A stretch of DNA of 64,000 bases. It comes from Anisodus tanguticus. Lineage: Eukaryota > Streptophyta > Magnoliopsida > Solanales > Solanaceae. The stretch is taken from contig CM067542.1 in the NCBI GenBank assembly GCA_034509755.1, positions 23,131,001 to 23,195,000 on the forward strand, read 5' to 3'. This document shows positions 34,569 to 47,301 of this stretch, piece by piece; position 1 is the first letter of the stretch; each line of letters starts with the position of its first letter. Both the position numbers and the translations under genes were made by a program. The notes under the pieces are model-generated. The model did no database searches. It was not told the DNA's origin and saw only the letters and a list, made by a program, of their open reading frames with translations.

Positions 34569-35597
34569 GTGGATTATGGCGTGTTCGATGTCAGTGGGCG
34601 CATAGCCTACTGAATATGGTGTTTGAGCCGCAAACGCATGTTGGGGATGAGACCCTAGAATTTCGGGTTGGCGAGTTGAAGGTGGAGGCCCGACCTATGA
34701 ATAAGTAGGGTACGGACATAGCGGGCAGCCTACTGTGGGGCCCAGGCCCACGGTGGGTATTGCCCCCACTGATTATCGTCGTTGCTTCGCCGACGAGTTG
34801 GCCACCGCCACGGCCTCGTCCCTTTCCACCATTATTTTCCCCTTTATTATTGTTATGGTTTGAACCCCGTTTTTGGCCTTTATTTTGATGATTATTATTG
34901 CCCCCCGAATCAGAATTTTGGGGCTCCGAATCCGTGAAAAATGAGTTGGTGTAGACGAGCTCCAGAAGATGCTTGTTTTGCCTTCCTTGTTTCCTCTAGA
35001 ATTAACCTCGAACATGCCTCATAGAAAGGAGGCAATGGATTACTTTGTTGACTGAACGTAGCAACCCCATCATACTGTTCATTCAATTCGGCAATCAACT
35101 GAATGACTAACTGTTGATTTGTCACGGGTGAACCAACGTTGGACAATTGGTCCGCAAGCATCTTTAATTCTTGACAATAGGCTGAGATGTTGGAAAAGTC
35201 ATCCAATTTAATATTCGTAAATTGGTGTTCAAGATAAAAGGCCCTAGAAATTTTGTTATCTTGAAAAATGTTTTGCAACCGTTCTCATGCCTCTTGAGCC
35301 ATAGAATTGGGTTCCAAGATGGTATGGAGAAGATCATTTGAAATTGTGTCATAAATCAATTGAAGGACTATATCATCTAATCGAGATCATAATTTCTTGT
35401 CCACCGTAGTGGTATCCGATGGTGATTCGGACGGAAGGATATGGTCTCACCTCATAAGCACGGTAGTGAATTTTGAATAGTTCTGTCCATGAGGTGTACT
35501 GCCCTTTCTCCATTTCAAGAGTTATGGAGATAAAATTCTTGACGTTATTAACGGCAAGAGAGGGATGAAAGGTTTGTTTTTCGGCCATAGGTTCCAC
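34569..35597 (-). pseudogene. gag: Copia-C gag (degenerate)
   Basis: The start is at 35597 or 35588 (MAEKQTFHPSLAVNNVKNFI). The Gag segment GQYTSWTELFKIHYRAYEV is followed by a frameshift and the core at 35278-34910 (NISAYCQELKMLADQLSNVG). The tail is Gly/Asn/Lys-rich. No CCHC knuckle is visible, which also holds for Copia-E and -F, so this family probably uses a basic tail. Confidence 0.8.
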
Positions 35598-35929
35598 TTA
35601 GAATCAAAGGAAGAAGAGAAGGAAGTGGTATTTTGATGGAAATTGGTGGAGAAAACCCTAATGGGTCGGCTAGGGTTGGTAGTAGAAGAGAAAAGAAAAG
35701 CAAATATGATGTTATTAGGGTATAGCCGACGGAGGGGGGTTATGAGGGTTTGTAGTAAACCTTATTTGTTTAAGAGGGCGTTGGTCGAGAAAACCACAAA
35801 GTAAAAAAACAAAATTGGTTAAGAATGAGACCCTATGGTTTAATGTTGGCCGAGACAAACCACAAAGAAGGAAAAAAAAAAGATCGGCTATGAATAAGAG
35901 GGAAAAGTTTTAGGGCAAAATATTTTTGG

Positions 35930-35941
35930 CTCTTGATACCA
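35930..35941 (-). other. Copia-C primer-binding site
   Basis: On the minus strand TGGTATCAAGAGC follows the 5' LTR end TTTCACTCA. Confidence 0.78.
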
Positions 35942-36139
35942 TGAGTGAAATTAATTCCTTCAGTATTTCATTCCAATGATAACAAATATATACAATATTA
36001 CAATGTAGTACTAATCTAAGTTTATCTAAAATATAAGATGCTAATTTACCTAATTGATTTACAATGATAGTTACAAAATTACATCTTAATTAGTAGTGAT
36101 TAGAAATAATTATGGGATTGTCCCATAATTATTCTTACA
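35942..36139 (-). repeat. Copia-C 5' LTR
   Basis: 198 bp, bounded inside by the PBS and outside by the AATAT duplication. Confidence 0.86.
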
Positions 36140-36144
36140 AATAT

Positions 36145-36677
36145 ATCAGCTTTATTAGTGATATAGACAACTCAATTTTCGAGTCACTCTCCTAATCTAT
36201 TTATATTATATTAATAATAAGAAGAATCTTAAAAATGTTGATTGAATGTTTTGCCCTTGATTAAAAGACTTTACAAGAGATAAAACTATCCTTTACTTTT
36301 TATTATTTAATTATACTGCGATAAAAACCTTCGGTTATTTAAATGCTCTATTTGCAATTAAAAAAAAAAACTAGCTCTGTGGAACTTTTGTGCACGGTTT
36401 GGATTTGCTATTTTGGCTGCACTCTTTGTTTTGTCTTTCTTCCCTACTTATTCAACTTCTTGTAAAGATTCATGTATTCTTTCTTAATCAATTTCCTTCA
36501 AAGGTCAAAATCCTAGCTAAATCAAACTGAAAATCGTAATTCTCCGTAATTTATTTTCTCAGAAATCTTTTTTTTTTTTTTTTTTTTTTTTGCACTTCTG
36601 CAGGTATTTGGTGAAAATTCTTTGAGCAACAAAGTTCTTTATTGGAGTTGTTGAGTTAGTGTGTGATTTGTCTGATT
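36145..36677. other. Intergenic between Copia-C and Copia-E
   Basis: No gene. A T homopolymer of more than 20 bases lies around 36568-36591. Confidence 0.6.
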
Positions 36678-36982
36678 AACCAGAAATAATCTCTTGATTA
36701 TTTTCATTGATTAAAAGGCTATATATACAAGTTACATATTTTCATAATAGGAGAATCATATTCCTATTCCACTTCTAAAACCTTATTCTACTTGGATACT
36801 AAATATACATTTATGGTAATACAAATATTATGGTAAATGTACAATACTAATTACATTACAACATTACCTAAACTAGGATACTAAAATATTATCTAATCCT
36901 ACACGGTACAAAGGGGAAATTCGAGAGCCACGTATACACAATATACATGTGTATATCGTATGTGTATTGTGTGTATTTAACA
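36678..36982 (-). repeat. Copia-E 3' LTR
   Basis: About 305 bp, close to 41407-41716. A minus-strand TATA-like TATATATAGCC lies near 36720. The inner side borders a C-rich + strand tract (PPT on the minus strand, 36983-36993). Confidence 0.83.
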
Positions 36983-36993
36983 CACCCCCGCAG

Positions 36994-38460
36994 TCATAGC
37001 GGGCGGTCTTCGAACGCTGAGACTGTCCCTAAAATCTTCAAAAAGGACCGAGGAAGACCCTTTGTAAAGATGTCGGCAATTTGATACCTTGACGGGACAT
37101 GACAAACGCGTACCTGACCACGAGCAACCCTTTTGCGGACAAAGTGAATGTCCATCTCGATATGCTTAATGCGCTGGTGCTGAACCGAATTACTAGAAAG
37201 GTGGATGACACTAATATTATTGCAATAAACCAAGGTTGCCTTCTGAATGGGACAATGACGCTCCAACGACAAATTACGTAACCAACATGATTTCGAGACC
37301 ACATTAGCTACCCCTCGATATTCGGCCTCGACACTGGATCGGGACAATGTCGACTAACGTTTCGCAGACCATGAGATCAAGTTATTGCCGAGAAACATAC
37401 AATAGCCAGACGTAGATCGTCTGGTGTCCGGACAACCACCCCAATCAGCATCCGTATACGAGACAAGTGTGGATGTCGAGGAGGGATATAAATGCAAACC
37501 ATAGTCCAGTGTACTCTGAATATACCGAATAATGCGTTTGAGTGCATTCATGTGCTCAACTCCTGGGATCATGCATAAACAAACACACCTGGTGGACAAC
37601 ATACGTAATATTTGGCCTCGTGAATGTAAGTTACTGAAGGGCCCCTGCAAGACTACGATAGCGGGTCGGATCCTCGTATGGTACACCGGTCGCGACACTA
37701 AGCATGGGCTTAGTTTCAACTGTCGTGGAAATGGACTTACATGATGACATCCAGCCCTCTCAATGATCTCAGTTGCATACTTCCTTTGGGATAAGAACAA
37801 CCCACCTGCATGACGGGTGACATCAATCCCCAATAAATAACTCAAGGGCCCCAAGCCTTTCATAGCAAACTCAGAGCTGATCATTGTCATGATAGACTGG
37901 CGTAAGGCATCGGAAGAGGTAGTCAAAATAATATCATCCACATATAACATAATATAGGCTAAGGACGAACCACGACGGTAGATGAACAAGAAATTATCCG
38001 ACCTGCTATGAGTGAACCCAATAGTCAAAACATAGTCGGCAAACCGCGTATACCAGGCCCGTGGAGACTACTTAAGCCCATATAATGACTTATTCAACAA
38101 ACATACATGATGAGGATGTTTGGGATTCCTAAATCCCAATGGCTGATGCATATATATTATTTTCTTGAGATCATCATGTAGAAAAGCATTCTTTACATCT
38201 AACTGATTAATAGGCCATGCTTTCGAAAGAGCCAAGCTAAGTACAGTGCGAATGGTAGCCGGCTTGACCACCAGACTAAATGTCTCCCCACAATCCACAC
38301 CAACCTACTAAGTCTTACCATCACCCACAAGCTGAGCCTTATGTCATGCAAATGAACCATCTGAATTGTCCTTACGAGAAAAAATCCACATAGACCTAAT
38401 AATATTAATACCAGAAGGACAAGGCACCAACTCCCACGTCTTATTAACAATAAGAGCATT
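36994..38460 (-). pseudogene. pol: Copia-E reverse transcriptase and RNase H (degenerate)
   Basis: RT begins in the frame ending at 38344 (NKTWELVPCPSGINIIRSMW) and continues at 38298-38068 (MDCGETFSLVVKPATIRTVL, QLDVKNAFLHDDL). The frame 38028-37354 has the YVDD box at 37944-37933, then YTDADWGGCPDTRRSTSGYC of RNase H. The last part, 37347-36994, starts SRSSVEAEYRG and ends ADIFTKGLPRSF. Single stops separate otherwise good stretches. Confidence 0.84.
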
Positions 38461-39700
38461 ATATTCATCGGTCATAGCAATTTTCCAATTTGAGTCATTC
38501 AATGCAGACACATGATTACGGGGTAAAGGTGATTTAAGAACATTAAAATTTAAGTTAAAATGTCTTTTCGATTTAAAAATACCCCGTTGACTATGAGTGA
38601 CCGGTTGATGACTCGGGGAAGAAGGGGACGGATTTGGGGAATTTTTAGGACGCGGGATAGACTGGCCAGCAGGCAGTGGGCCTGCTGGCCCAAATCGGTA
38701 ATTGGGAACAGTAGCAGACGCAGGGACTGGACTCTGTGTAGAAGCAGCAACTAGGCCAGAACTGGGCTGGGGAGGCGGCCCAGTTGTTGGACCGACGTTG
38801 TTAGACAGTGATGTTACGGGAGAACCAGCGGGCAGTGGGCCTGCTGGCGGATACGTCCGAAAGATGGCGAATAATAGACGGGATATGCCATTATCCAAAA
38901 AATTATACGAACTAGGCACGGGAGTACTAACCTTAGCAAACGGGAATTGAGTTTCATCAAAAAGTACATGGAGACTAATGATGATTTTATTAGGTGACAA
39001 ATCAAAACATTTGTAGCCACGATGATTCGACGGATAGCCCAAAAACACACAAGGGGTAGACCGAGCCTGAAGTTTGTTAATTGTGGTGGACGGAAATAAC
39101 GGATAATACAAGCACCCAAAGACTCGAAGATGAGAATATGAAGGAGTCTTATTATATAAAATTTGAAGAGGGGAAGAATATGTCAAACCTTTGGAAGGAA
39201 TTATGTTAAGGAGATATGTAGCCATTTGAAGAGCATGATACCAAAAAGATAGGGGTATGGAAGCATGAATCAATAAAGTTCAGACAATGTTATTTATGGT
39301 ACAAATTTTGCATTCGGCTTTTCCATTTTGTGAAGACGTATGAGGACAAGAAAAACGAAAATTGATCCCATTATTAGCATAGAATTCCCGAAACACCCCA
39401 TTGTCATATTCTTTGCCATTATCACACTGAATATTTTTGATTTCTCGTTCGATTTGGGTTCTAATGAATGCTCTAAATTTTAAGAATACGGAAAAAATTT
39501 GAGATTTTTTCGCTATCGGAAAAGTCAATAAAAACTTAGAATAATCATCTAAAAAGAGAACATAATACCGATGACCCAAAGAACTAAGAACATGAGACGT
39601 CCATAAGTCGCTATGAATAATATCAAATGATATTAAAGTATGAGAATATGAGTCTACAAATAACAACCTAACAATTTTTCCTAAAGAACAAGACCGACAA
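38461..39700 (-). pseudogene. pol: Copia-E integrase (degenerate)
   Basis: 39666-39280 has SFDIIHSDLWTSHVLSSLGH, FLDDYSKFLLTFPIAKKSQI, IQCDNGKEYDNG and HTSSQNGKAECK, so the D, D and E catalytic region can be seen. 39273-38461 continues with SFWYHALQMATYLLNIIPSK, STPCVFLGYPSNHRGYK and a proline-rich linker with two copies of an AGPLPAG motif. Confidence 0.84.
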
Positions 39701-39721
39701 TTTGGAGTACTACTCGTACCC

Positions 39722-41330
39722 TTACATGAAAAAAAAAATATTTTTATCTAATGACGACAAAATAGATGATCCCAGATGACCAAGACGAGCATGCCACAAG
39801 GAAGGAAAAAGGGCTACAAATGCGGATGGCAAGGCTTGACTCGATGTACCGAAACTGGGTGTGATAGGATAAATATCTCCCCTACTATCACACCTCATGA
39901 GAGGACTCCCCGTCTTGAAATCCTTCACAGAGAAACCAAATGGATCAAATTCAATAGAAACGGAATTGTCAGTAGTGAATTTATGGACATAGACTAAATT
40001 TTTAATCAATTTGGGGGCATGTAGGGTGTTTTTCAAGATAAGAGGTGGATGAGGGGGAGATAAAGTTTTATGACCATAACCACGAATTGGAACAAAATAA
40101 TCATTCCCAATAATTATGCCGCGAGGGTTGCTCAAATTGGAATAAGACGAGAGCGTACCTGAATCGGATGTCATGTGGGTAGACATGGGTGTCGCGACGT
40201 GATGGGCCTGCGGGGGCTGAGGCCCAAGTACCCTTCCTTGCTGCCTCGGCCCAGAAGACTGGTTGTATCTGGACCAGGTAGAATTGGGTCCGGATCTGCT
40301 GTGGGCGACCACCGCCGATAGGGCGAAATATGACTAGGCACAAACTGTGGCTGTAGGGCCCACTACGTGGCATAGGGGCCCACTATGGGGCCCAGAACTG
40401 CTGCTTCTGTTGCTGATCACTGCGAGGGCCCCCACCGCCACCACCGCCACCACCATTGTGTCGGTTGCCGCCGCGATTCTTGCATTTATTTTTCTTATTT
40501 CCACCATTTTTTCCGCCACCGTTGTTGCGGTTTTGGCCTGAGTTGTTGGAACCGATAGGATAAATCGTGGACCCGGTCATCATGCTATGGGACTAGCATC
40601 GGTAGCCGCCTTTTTTGCCATGCCTGCTTCTTTGAGTGTAAGCATAGAACGAGCCTGATAAAATTGCGGAAGCGGATTGCTTAGCCGAAGAAGCGTTCCA
40701 ACACCATTATAAGCCTCGGAGAGGCCGAAAACCATTTGGAGGACCAAACGATCATTCGAAACTGGCGCGCCAACGTTGCGAAGTTGGTCCGCCAATTCCT
40801 TTAATCTTTTGCAATAAGCCGAAACGTTAAGGAAATCTTCCATATTGACGTGGGAGAAATCCTGGTCAAGAGTAACGACTCTAGAATTTTGATTATCTTG
40901 GAATATATCACGCAGTCTATCCCAAGTCGCTTGTGCCGTAGCGTCAGGCTCAATAATCGTTTGCAAAAGGTCGGTAGAAATTGTGGAATATATCCACTAG
41001 AGGATAGTGGCATCAAGAGTAGTCCACAACTTAGGATCATCCTCGCGTTTTGGCATCTCCGTATCCTCAGGAGCCGCGGGGATTATGTGATGGATGACTT
41101 GATGCGATCATGCGTGGATTTTGAACCGTTCGGCCCACGTCGCATATTCCACGTTTTCTATTTCAAGAACAAGAGGGATGTTATTTCTTGATGTTAGAAA
41201 CTGTAAGGGCAGGATGAAACGTGTTCCGGAATATAGACATATTGATATAACGATATGTGATTGAGGGATTTGGGAGAAAAATTTGGGAAGAGGAAGGCTC
41301 TCGTCGGCACGAAAAACCGAGAACAAATGT
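39722..41330 (-). pseudogene. gag: Copia-E gag, protease and pre-integrase (degenerate)
   Basis: Gag core at 40966-40580 (MEDFLNVSAYCKRLKELADQ), preceded by frameshifted N-terminal sequence (41326-41160). A Gly/Asn-rich tail follows (40583-40383, with a run of Gly). The protease region at 40312 reads HHVATPMSTHMTSDSG where relatives have the DTGAT loop, so the catalytic Asp is lost. Pre-integrase SLWHARLGHLGSSILSSL ends near 39722. Confidence 0.8.
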
Positions 41331-41394
41331 CTCGGAATTTCAAGGGAGGTCGACGGAATTGGAGGAAGTTAGAGAGAGGATTTTAAGACCTAGA

Positions 41395-41406
41395 CTTCTG
41401 ATACCA
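41395..41406 (-). other. Copia-E primer-binding site
   Basis: On the minus strand TGGTATCAGAAG follows the LTR end TTTCTTTCA. Confidence 0.8.
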
Positions 41407-41716
41407 TGAAAGAAATAATCCCTTGATTATTTTCATTGATTGAAAGAGTATATATACAAGTTACATATTTCCATAATAGGAGAATCCTATTCCTATTCTA
41501 CTCCTAAAACCTTATTCTACTTGGATACTAAATATACATTTATGGTAATACAAATATTATGGTAAGTGTACAATACTAATTAATTATAACATTACCTAAA
41601 CTAGGATACTAAAATATTATCTAATCCTACATGGTACAAAGGGGAAATCCGAGAGCCACATATACACAATATACACGTGTGTATCGTGTGTACGTGTATA
41701 TTGTGTATATTTAACA
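41407..41716 (-). repeat. Copia-E 5' LTR
   Basis: 310 bp, from TGAAAGAAAT to ATTTAACA on the + strand; partner at 36678-36982. Confidence 0.86.
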
Positions 41717-44319
41717 AGTATTTATGCTTCGTTTTCTACATTAGAATAAACTACTTTGGATTTTTTCTTACCAAAACTACTTTGGCATACAAGGGAAAAG
41801 AAGACCCAATTATTAATTTCACTATAGGAGCTTTTAAGTATCGTGTCCGTAGGTTAATATCTCAATTCGGCTTCTTCTATTTCTTCGTTTGTCTTCTCAT
41901 TTTAGTTTTGATTCAAGTCGTCTTTTTGCATTCATCGTCATCTTCCTTTCCGTCTTTCTTAATTTCATTTAGTTAATAACTTTTAAGAATACAAATGAGT
42001 TATACATAATTAAAGATTATTCTTTATTGATTATTATCAGGGTAGTAACTGACGAACAAGAACACCTAAAATTTGTGTAGATTATAATAGTTTCACATCA
42101 ATACTTTGAGAATTTGTATTGACATGTTGCAGTCCATTCTAAAAGTCACAATTTGCGAATTTTGAAACTCTATGATGTAGTAAGATAATTTGTCTATATC
42201 CATTGCTCTAATCATGTAAGTGCGTAGCTAAAAAAATACAATTGATAATGAGTTCTTCTCTTTTGATAATTTCTTCATGTTTTTTCTTTCGGTTGAACTT
42301 TTTTATCGAAAATTGGACAAAACAAGCATGTTGCAAACGAATGAAGTAGACCAAGATGTGGTAAAAAAAGGCAACCCAGTGCACTAAACTTCCGCTATGC
42401 GCGGAGTCCGGAGAAGGACCGGACCACAAGGGTCATCAACTGTTATTTGTTGGGAAAATCAAAGGTTTATGTCTTTCGTTTTGTGTATTAATCCTTTTCT
42501 ATTTAAACTATGTAATATATAATATTTGTAAAAGAAATAGCTCAAAAATTGAAACTAATCTTTAAGTTAATATGGTGTTATGAGTATATATTTATATATT
42601 AAACATAAATTCTAAATATTTTAGGTCAAATTTTCGAGCACTTTCAACTCCCTTTAGGTTAAGGAGTATATTTTTCGGTTATAAAATTTTAGTTTAGGAG
42701 CTAAATTCCTTTTCTTTCGCAATAAGAACTGTAATATACATAAACACTAATAATATATATTTCCTCTAAAAAAGAAGTGCAATAAAAATCTGCTGTTAAT
42801 TTTGGCAAAAAAATTAAAGTTCGGATTTACATTGAATATTAGATCCGTTGAATATGGTAGTATTTCGTATTTGGTTAACTTTTTTAAAGATGGAAGGAAT
42901 ATATTTTTCTAATAACGTTTCATAAGAATATGTTTAGACAGAACCTTTAAGTAACTTTTTTTAAAACAAACGTGGATAATTATAATAATATTTGAAGATT
43001 TGTGAGTGTTGCCAGAGGAAGATAACCTTTTCTTTGAAAAATACATTTATTCTTTTTTCTCGAAAACCTTCTTCAAGCTTAAATAAATACTTTTCTGAAA
43101 AACTATTTTCAGGATACAAATATTTCCACCAACGAACGCCCTAAATTTCTTTGGTGTACCGATTGGAGTTCAAAAGAATGATAAATTGAGTAAATTGAAA
43201 TTCTTCTAACTTAAATAAGTTATATCATTAAAAATTCTAATTATTTGAAGAATTACTTCTAATATGACAATACTTGATAAATATGGACTTTCTATCTATA
43301 CGGATGCATTATTTGTCTTAATTGTTTCGATATTACGGCTATTTCATTTTCAACGTTTGGTTACAAGTAGAAATTTATTGGGTAGATTTTGAAGGAAAAA
43401 GAAAAGAACCTGAGGAGAATTATGTTACATTGAATTAAATAACATTCTTATGATAAAAAACATTAATTTATTTTTATTCTTTAAACATATATTTCATATT
43501 TGTCAAATTATAATTTAATTATTTTCTTATATTTAAGACTTTCAAATTAGTTAAAGTTTTAGTCATTAGATATTTCCTTATTTAAATTATGGTAAAAAAA
43601 AATCCTAATAGATTGAGACTTTAAATTTAACGGAATGTCCTAACAATTATGGTTAAAGTTTCATAGCGATATTAATTCAAGATATGAGGGATCAAGTTTA
43701 GTTTGAACAGCTATAGCTATTGTTGGAATATCAATTATTTCAAATAATTTAATTGTCTTCATTACATTAAATTATTTGTTTATTTTTTAAATATAGATAT
43801 CACTTATGAAAAACTGTGTACATGCTTCTGCATATATTTACCAAAAATCGCTTATCTCTCGTATTAAACAAGTCGTACATGTAGTCCAATATCAAGCTCT
43901 TTAAATGCAAATTAATTTCCTTATTAATCACATGATTTTTTTCTCTAACAACTAATTCTATGTATCTAACTCAAAAGGTTCAGATGTAAAAGAAGCATCA
44001 AACTATTTAACACCATCAACCTTTATCATTTTTAGTAACTTGCAATCTTTTTAGCTTTTATTTTATAGTTCAAACACATCGTTTATATATATTTATGTCT
44101 TGTATATATACTTTTTTATATATCGACGCAAAACACACATGTAACGTACATACACTAAAACTAATTTGTTATAAAGCATTATGATAATTCTACTAGGGAT
44201 ATTTTATAGTGCCTACTTTGAAGTTTGAACCAATCTTTGGCTTTGATGATCTCAGAAGGCACTAGGATGCACCTTGGACCATCCAAGACACTTTAACTTC
44301 AAAGGGTGATGCTTGACAC
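41717..44319. other. Intergenic, AT-rich, one SINE fragment
   Basis: No gene recognised apart from the SINE fragment at 42370-42434. The rest is AT-rich with only short open frames. Confidence 0.65.
42370..42434 (+). mobile_element. Solanaceae TS-type SINE fragment
   Basis: GGCAACCCAGTGCACTAAAC, then CGCTATGCGCGGAGTCCGG and GGACCACAAGGGTC, correspond to the head and start of the body of the tobacco TS SINE as I remember it. Only about 65 bp remain. The 3' body and the TTG-type tail are missing. Confidence 0.7.
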
Positions 44320-44322
44320 TTA

Positions 44323-44666
44323 GGGGTCGTTTGGCTGGAGGTGTTAGAGAATATAATATTGGTATTAATTTTGATATTACTTAATTTCTTATTTGATAGT
44401 GTTTTTCATTTATGTACAACTAATACATGTATTAGTTATGCACTTTATTTAGTACTTTTATTATATATAGTAAATCATGATATTAATTAATAATATCAAT
44501 ACTATTTCTATTCTAATACAATCTATGCAATATTATTCCTATTCTCTAATATACCTTATTGAATTAATACAACAAATAGTCGATAGAAATAATGTTAGGA
44601 ACTAATCACAACATTACTAATACACCTTATTTGATACTATTCATATACACCCTACCAAATAACCCC
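44323..44666. mobile_element. Tourist-like MITE (PIF/Harbinger type)
   Basis: 344 bp flanked by TTA (44320-44322, 44667-44669). The ends GGGGTCGTTTGGCTGG and CCTACCAAATAACCCC are imperfect inverted repeats of the common GGGGTCGTTTGG type. The interior is AT-rich and non-coding. Confidence 0.78.
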
Positions 44667-44893
44667 TTAGTGGTCGATTCATACAAACTAGAATAAGAAT
44701 AATGTAGTTTTCCTTCATAAATGTATCATTGTGACATTACTGACTTGTTATCAAAAGATAAACGTTGTAACTGTGGGTATGTCTACCTTAAAAGTTAAAA
44801 CAGCAAAAACGTTTTTTTTTCTCTCCACTTTCGAGTAAAATGGACACTTTGAAATGTTTCTTTATGCATTTTTAAAAGCATCTATAAACTAAA

Positions 44894-45846
44894 TGTTGGA
44901 AATTTACTAAATGTGGAAATAAGTATATCTCATTAATTTATAACTCGAACAATTGAGCCCGCACGTCGGAAACGTCGTTTTCACACACGTGCACAAGTAG
45001 TGCCAAGTATCTCAAATTTCATTAGTGAAAGAGATATTGGTACGTATGTAATACGTTTGAGACAGAGAATTATGGACGGTTATTGGCCAAATGACAAAGT
45101 ATTCCACGTTGGTAAATGAAGGAAGAAGTGTACAAAGTGTAAAATGAAACGAGTCGGAAATTGCCGTGGAGCCGTGAAGGGCCGCGACGCCACACCGTCA
45201 GAGTCGCGGCGCCGGAGCGCCGCTGCGCTGTGGCGCAAATTGGCTGGTCAGCTACTGGAGCCGCAGCTATGGCTGCGGCACTTCGGAGGAGAATCTTTGC
45301 GACGGGAAGTTGGAAAAATCGACGTTTGGGCTGGTTTTGGAGCATTGATTCTCCATTACTTGCCACATGAATTCATCCATTATTTGGCTTAATGTAACCC
45401 CTCAATCAAGTGCAATTACATGGCTATTGAAGGTCATTAGTTGGCTAGTCGAGGGGTCTTCTCCTTACACTATAAATTGAGGCATTTGGCTCAATTGAAA
45501 GACACTACACTCAACACTTAGAAAATACTTTAGATTTTCTGATTTCATATTCTTCCTCTCTAGCAAAGTCACTATACTCAAAGTTCTTCAAGAGTAACAT
45601 TTGAGTTTCCTTTGCTCACTTGTTAAAGTTATTGTTGTATCTTGGGAGACTATTGCTCAACACCGTAAGAGGAGATATACGGGGCAATCTTGTCTTAAAG
45701 ACAGAGTGTCATCACTTGACTCAGCAAATCACACAAGCAGTTTGTTAAGGTTTTGATTTCCAGTTTTATTGTAATAGTTTGTTTATCTTTTCTACTATTG
45801 TATTAGTTACTTACTTCTCGTTCCCTACAACAATTGTATCCCAACA
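44894..45846 (+). repeat. Copia-D 5' LTR
   Basis: 953 bp from TGTTGGAAAT to CCCAACA. A TATA box (TATAAAT) lies at 45471-45477. A GC-rich block at about 45160-45310 differs strongly from the partner LTR while flanking sequence is nearly the same. Small open frames here are translated LTR. Confidence 0.87.
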
Positions 45847-45888
45847 ATTTTAAGACAAGATTTTGTTGTAAGTAACTAAGTTAGAAAG

Positions 45889-47301
45889 ATGACTGGTATA
45901 AATCAAACTGCTTCTGATTCTGTTGTTGTTGCTCAAGGCAATCCCTCTGCCTTCCCCACTGCTCAAGGCACTCCTAATGCCTTTCCGGTCGCTCAAGGCT
46001 CATCCAACGCCTTTGCTGCCGCTCAAGGGAATGTTACCGTTCCTCCACCCGCTGGATTTCACCATGAACGCCCTGAAAAGTTCATGGGGTCAAACTTCAA
46101 GAGATGGCAACAAAAGATGCTCTTTTATCTGACTGTTATGGGAATGACACGTTTCCTAACAGAAGATCCTCCACAAGCTGGAGATGAAATGGACCCTTCA
46201 CCTTCTGAAACGGGTGAAGGGGGCCTAGGTATCTATGTCATTAATGGCATGAAGATGGTTCTTGATGCATGGAGTCATAGTGATTTCATGTGTAAGAATT
46301 ACATATTGAACTGCTTGTCAGACCCTCTCTACACGGTGTATTGCACCGTTGGCACTTCCAAAGAGTTATGGAATAAGCTACAAAAGAAGTACAACGCACA
46401 AGATGCAGGTACTAAGAAATTCATCGTTGAGAAATTTCTGAAATTTCAATTGGTGGATTGTAAGACAGTGATGTCCCAAGTCCAGGAATTCCAAATGACT
46501 TTACATCACCTGGATTTGGAAGGTATGAAGCCAAACGAGCAGTTTTTGGTTGCATCACTGACTGAAAAGTTACCTCCTTCGTGGAATAAGTTTATGAGTT
46601 ACTTCAAGCTCAAGACAAAGGAGGTGACCTTTGAAGAACTTATTATCAAACTCCAAATTCAGGAAGAATATAAGAACGCCTTGCCTAGGGATAAACAACC
46701 CGCTGAGGTAAAGGCAAATCTGGCTGAGGCCAAAGGGAGCCTAAGCAAGAAGCGCAAGTTCCAGAAAGACGACAAGACCCAAGCAGCGGAGAAGTTCAAA
46801 GGAAACTATCACCACTGTGGGAAACCTGGTCATATGATTAAGGACTGCCGCAAGCTCAAGACTGAGCAACAAGAGAAGGTCAAGGCTAAGGGCAAGGCTC
46901 ATGTTAACATTGTCAAGGACCAGTTTCTGGATGAAATGATTGAGGAATTCTCAGCGGTGGTGCTAGAAGCAAACCTGGTTGAAAATCCTATGCAATGGTG
47001 GATGGACACATGTGCTACAAGACACACCTGTTCCAACAGAGATACCTTCTCCACTTATACACCGGTTACAAATAAGAAGTTGTTCATGGGCAACAACGCT
47101 TCCTCTAACGTGTTGGGGGTAGGAAAGGTAGTCCTGAAGATGACTTCTGGAAAGGAGCTCACTCTGAAGGAAGTGATGCATGTTCCTGAGATTAGAAAAA
47201 ATTTAATTTCAGGTCCTTTATTGGTTAATGTTGGTTTTAGGCTAGTGTTTGAGTCCAATAAATTTGTAGTCACTATGAATGGAACGTTTGTGGGAAGATG
47301 A
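45889..47301 (+). pseudogene. gag: Copia-D gag and protease (470 codons open)
   Basis: The ATG at 45889 lies 42 bp after the LTR. The N-terminus has four AQG-containing repeats (AFPTAQG, AFPVAQG and similar). The Gag core follows with FKRWQQKMLFYLT, YILNCLSDPLYTVY and LPPSWNKFMSYFKLKTKEV. The zinc knuckle reads YHHCGKPGHMIKDC, with Tyr for the first Cys. The protease loop reads WWMDTCATRHTC, where DTG has become DTC. The frame ends at TGA 47299-47301. It is open but both functional motifs are damaged. Confidence 0.85.

Larger units (their letters stand above)
26984..36139 (-). mobile_element. Copia-C, Ty1/copia retrotransposon (minus), split by a solo LTR
   Basis: Flanked by the duplication AATAT (26979-26983, 36140-36144). 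It reads right to left as LTR, PBS, gag, protease, pre-integrase, [4.2-kb solo LTR], integrase, RT, RNase H, LTR. Without the insert it is about 4.9 kb. Its proteins align with Copia-E and Copia-F, so the three are one family. It carries many stops. Confidence 0.88.
36678..41716 (-). mobile_element. Copia-E, Ty1/copia retrotransposon (minus strand)
   Basis: LTR pair at 36678-36982 and 41407-41716, PBS on the right and PPT on the left. The internal region reads gag, protease, integrase, RT, RNase H. Length is 5.0 kb and there is no large insertion. The left LTR edge is mutated (AACCA where TGAAA is expected), and the five flanking bases do not match (TGATT against AGTAT). It belongs to the same family as Copia-C and -F. 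Confidence 0.86.

Noticed and set aside
36568..36591. Poly-T tract as a LINE or SINE tail on the minus strand
   Set aside because: No LINE or SINE body was found next to it.
45144..45392. GC-rich open frame of about 82 codons
   Set aside because: It is inside the Copia-D LTR and is not conserved in the partner LTR.
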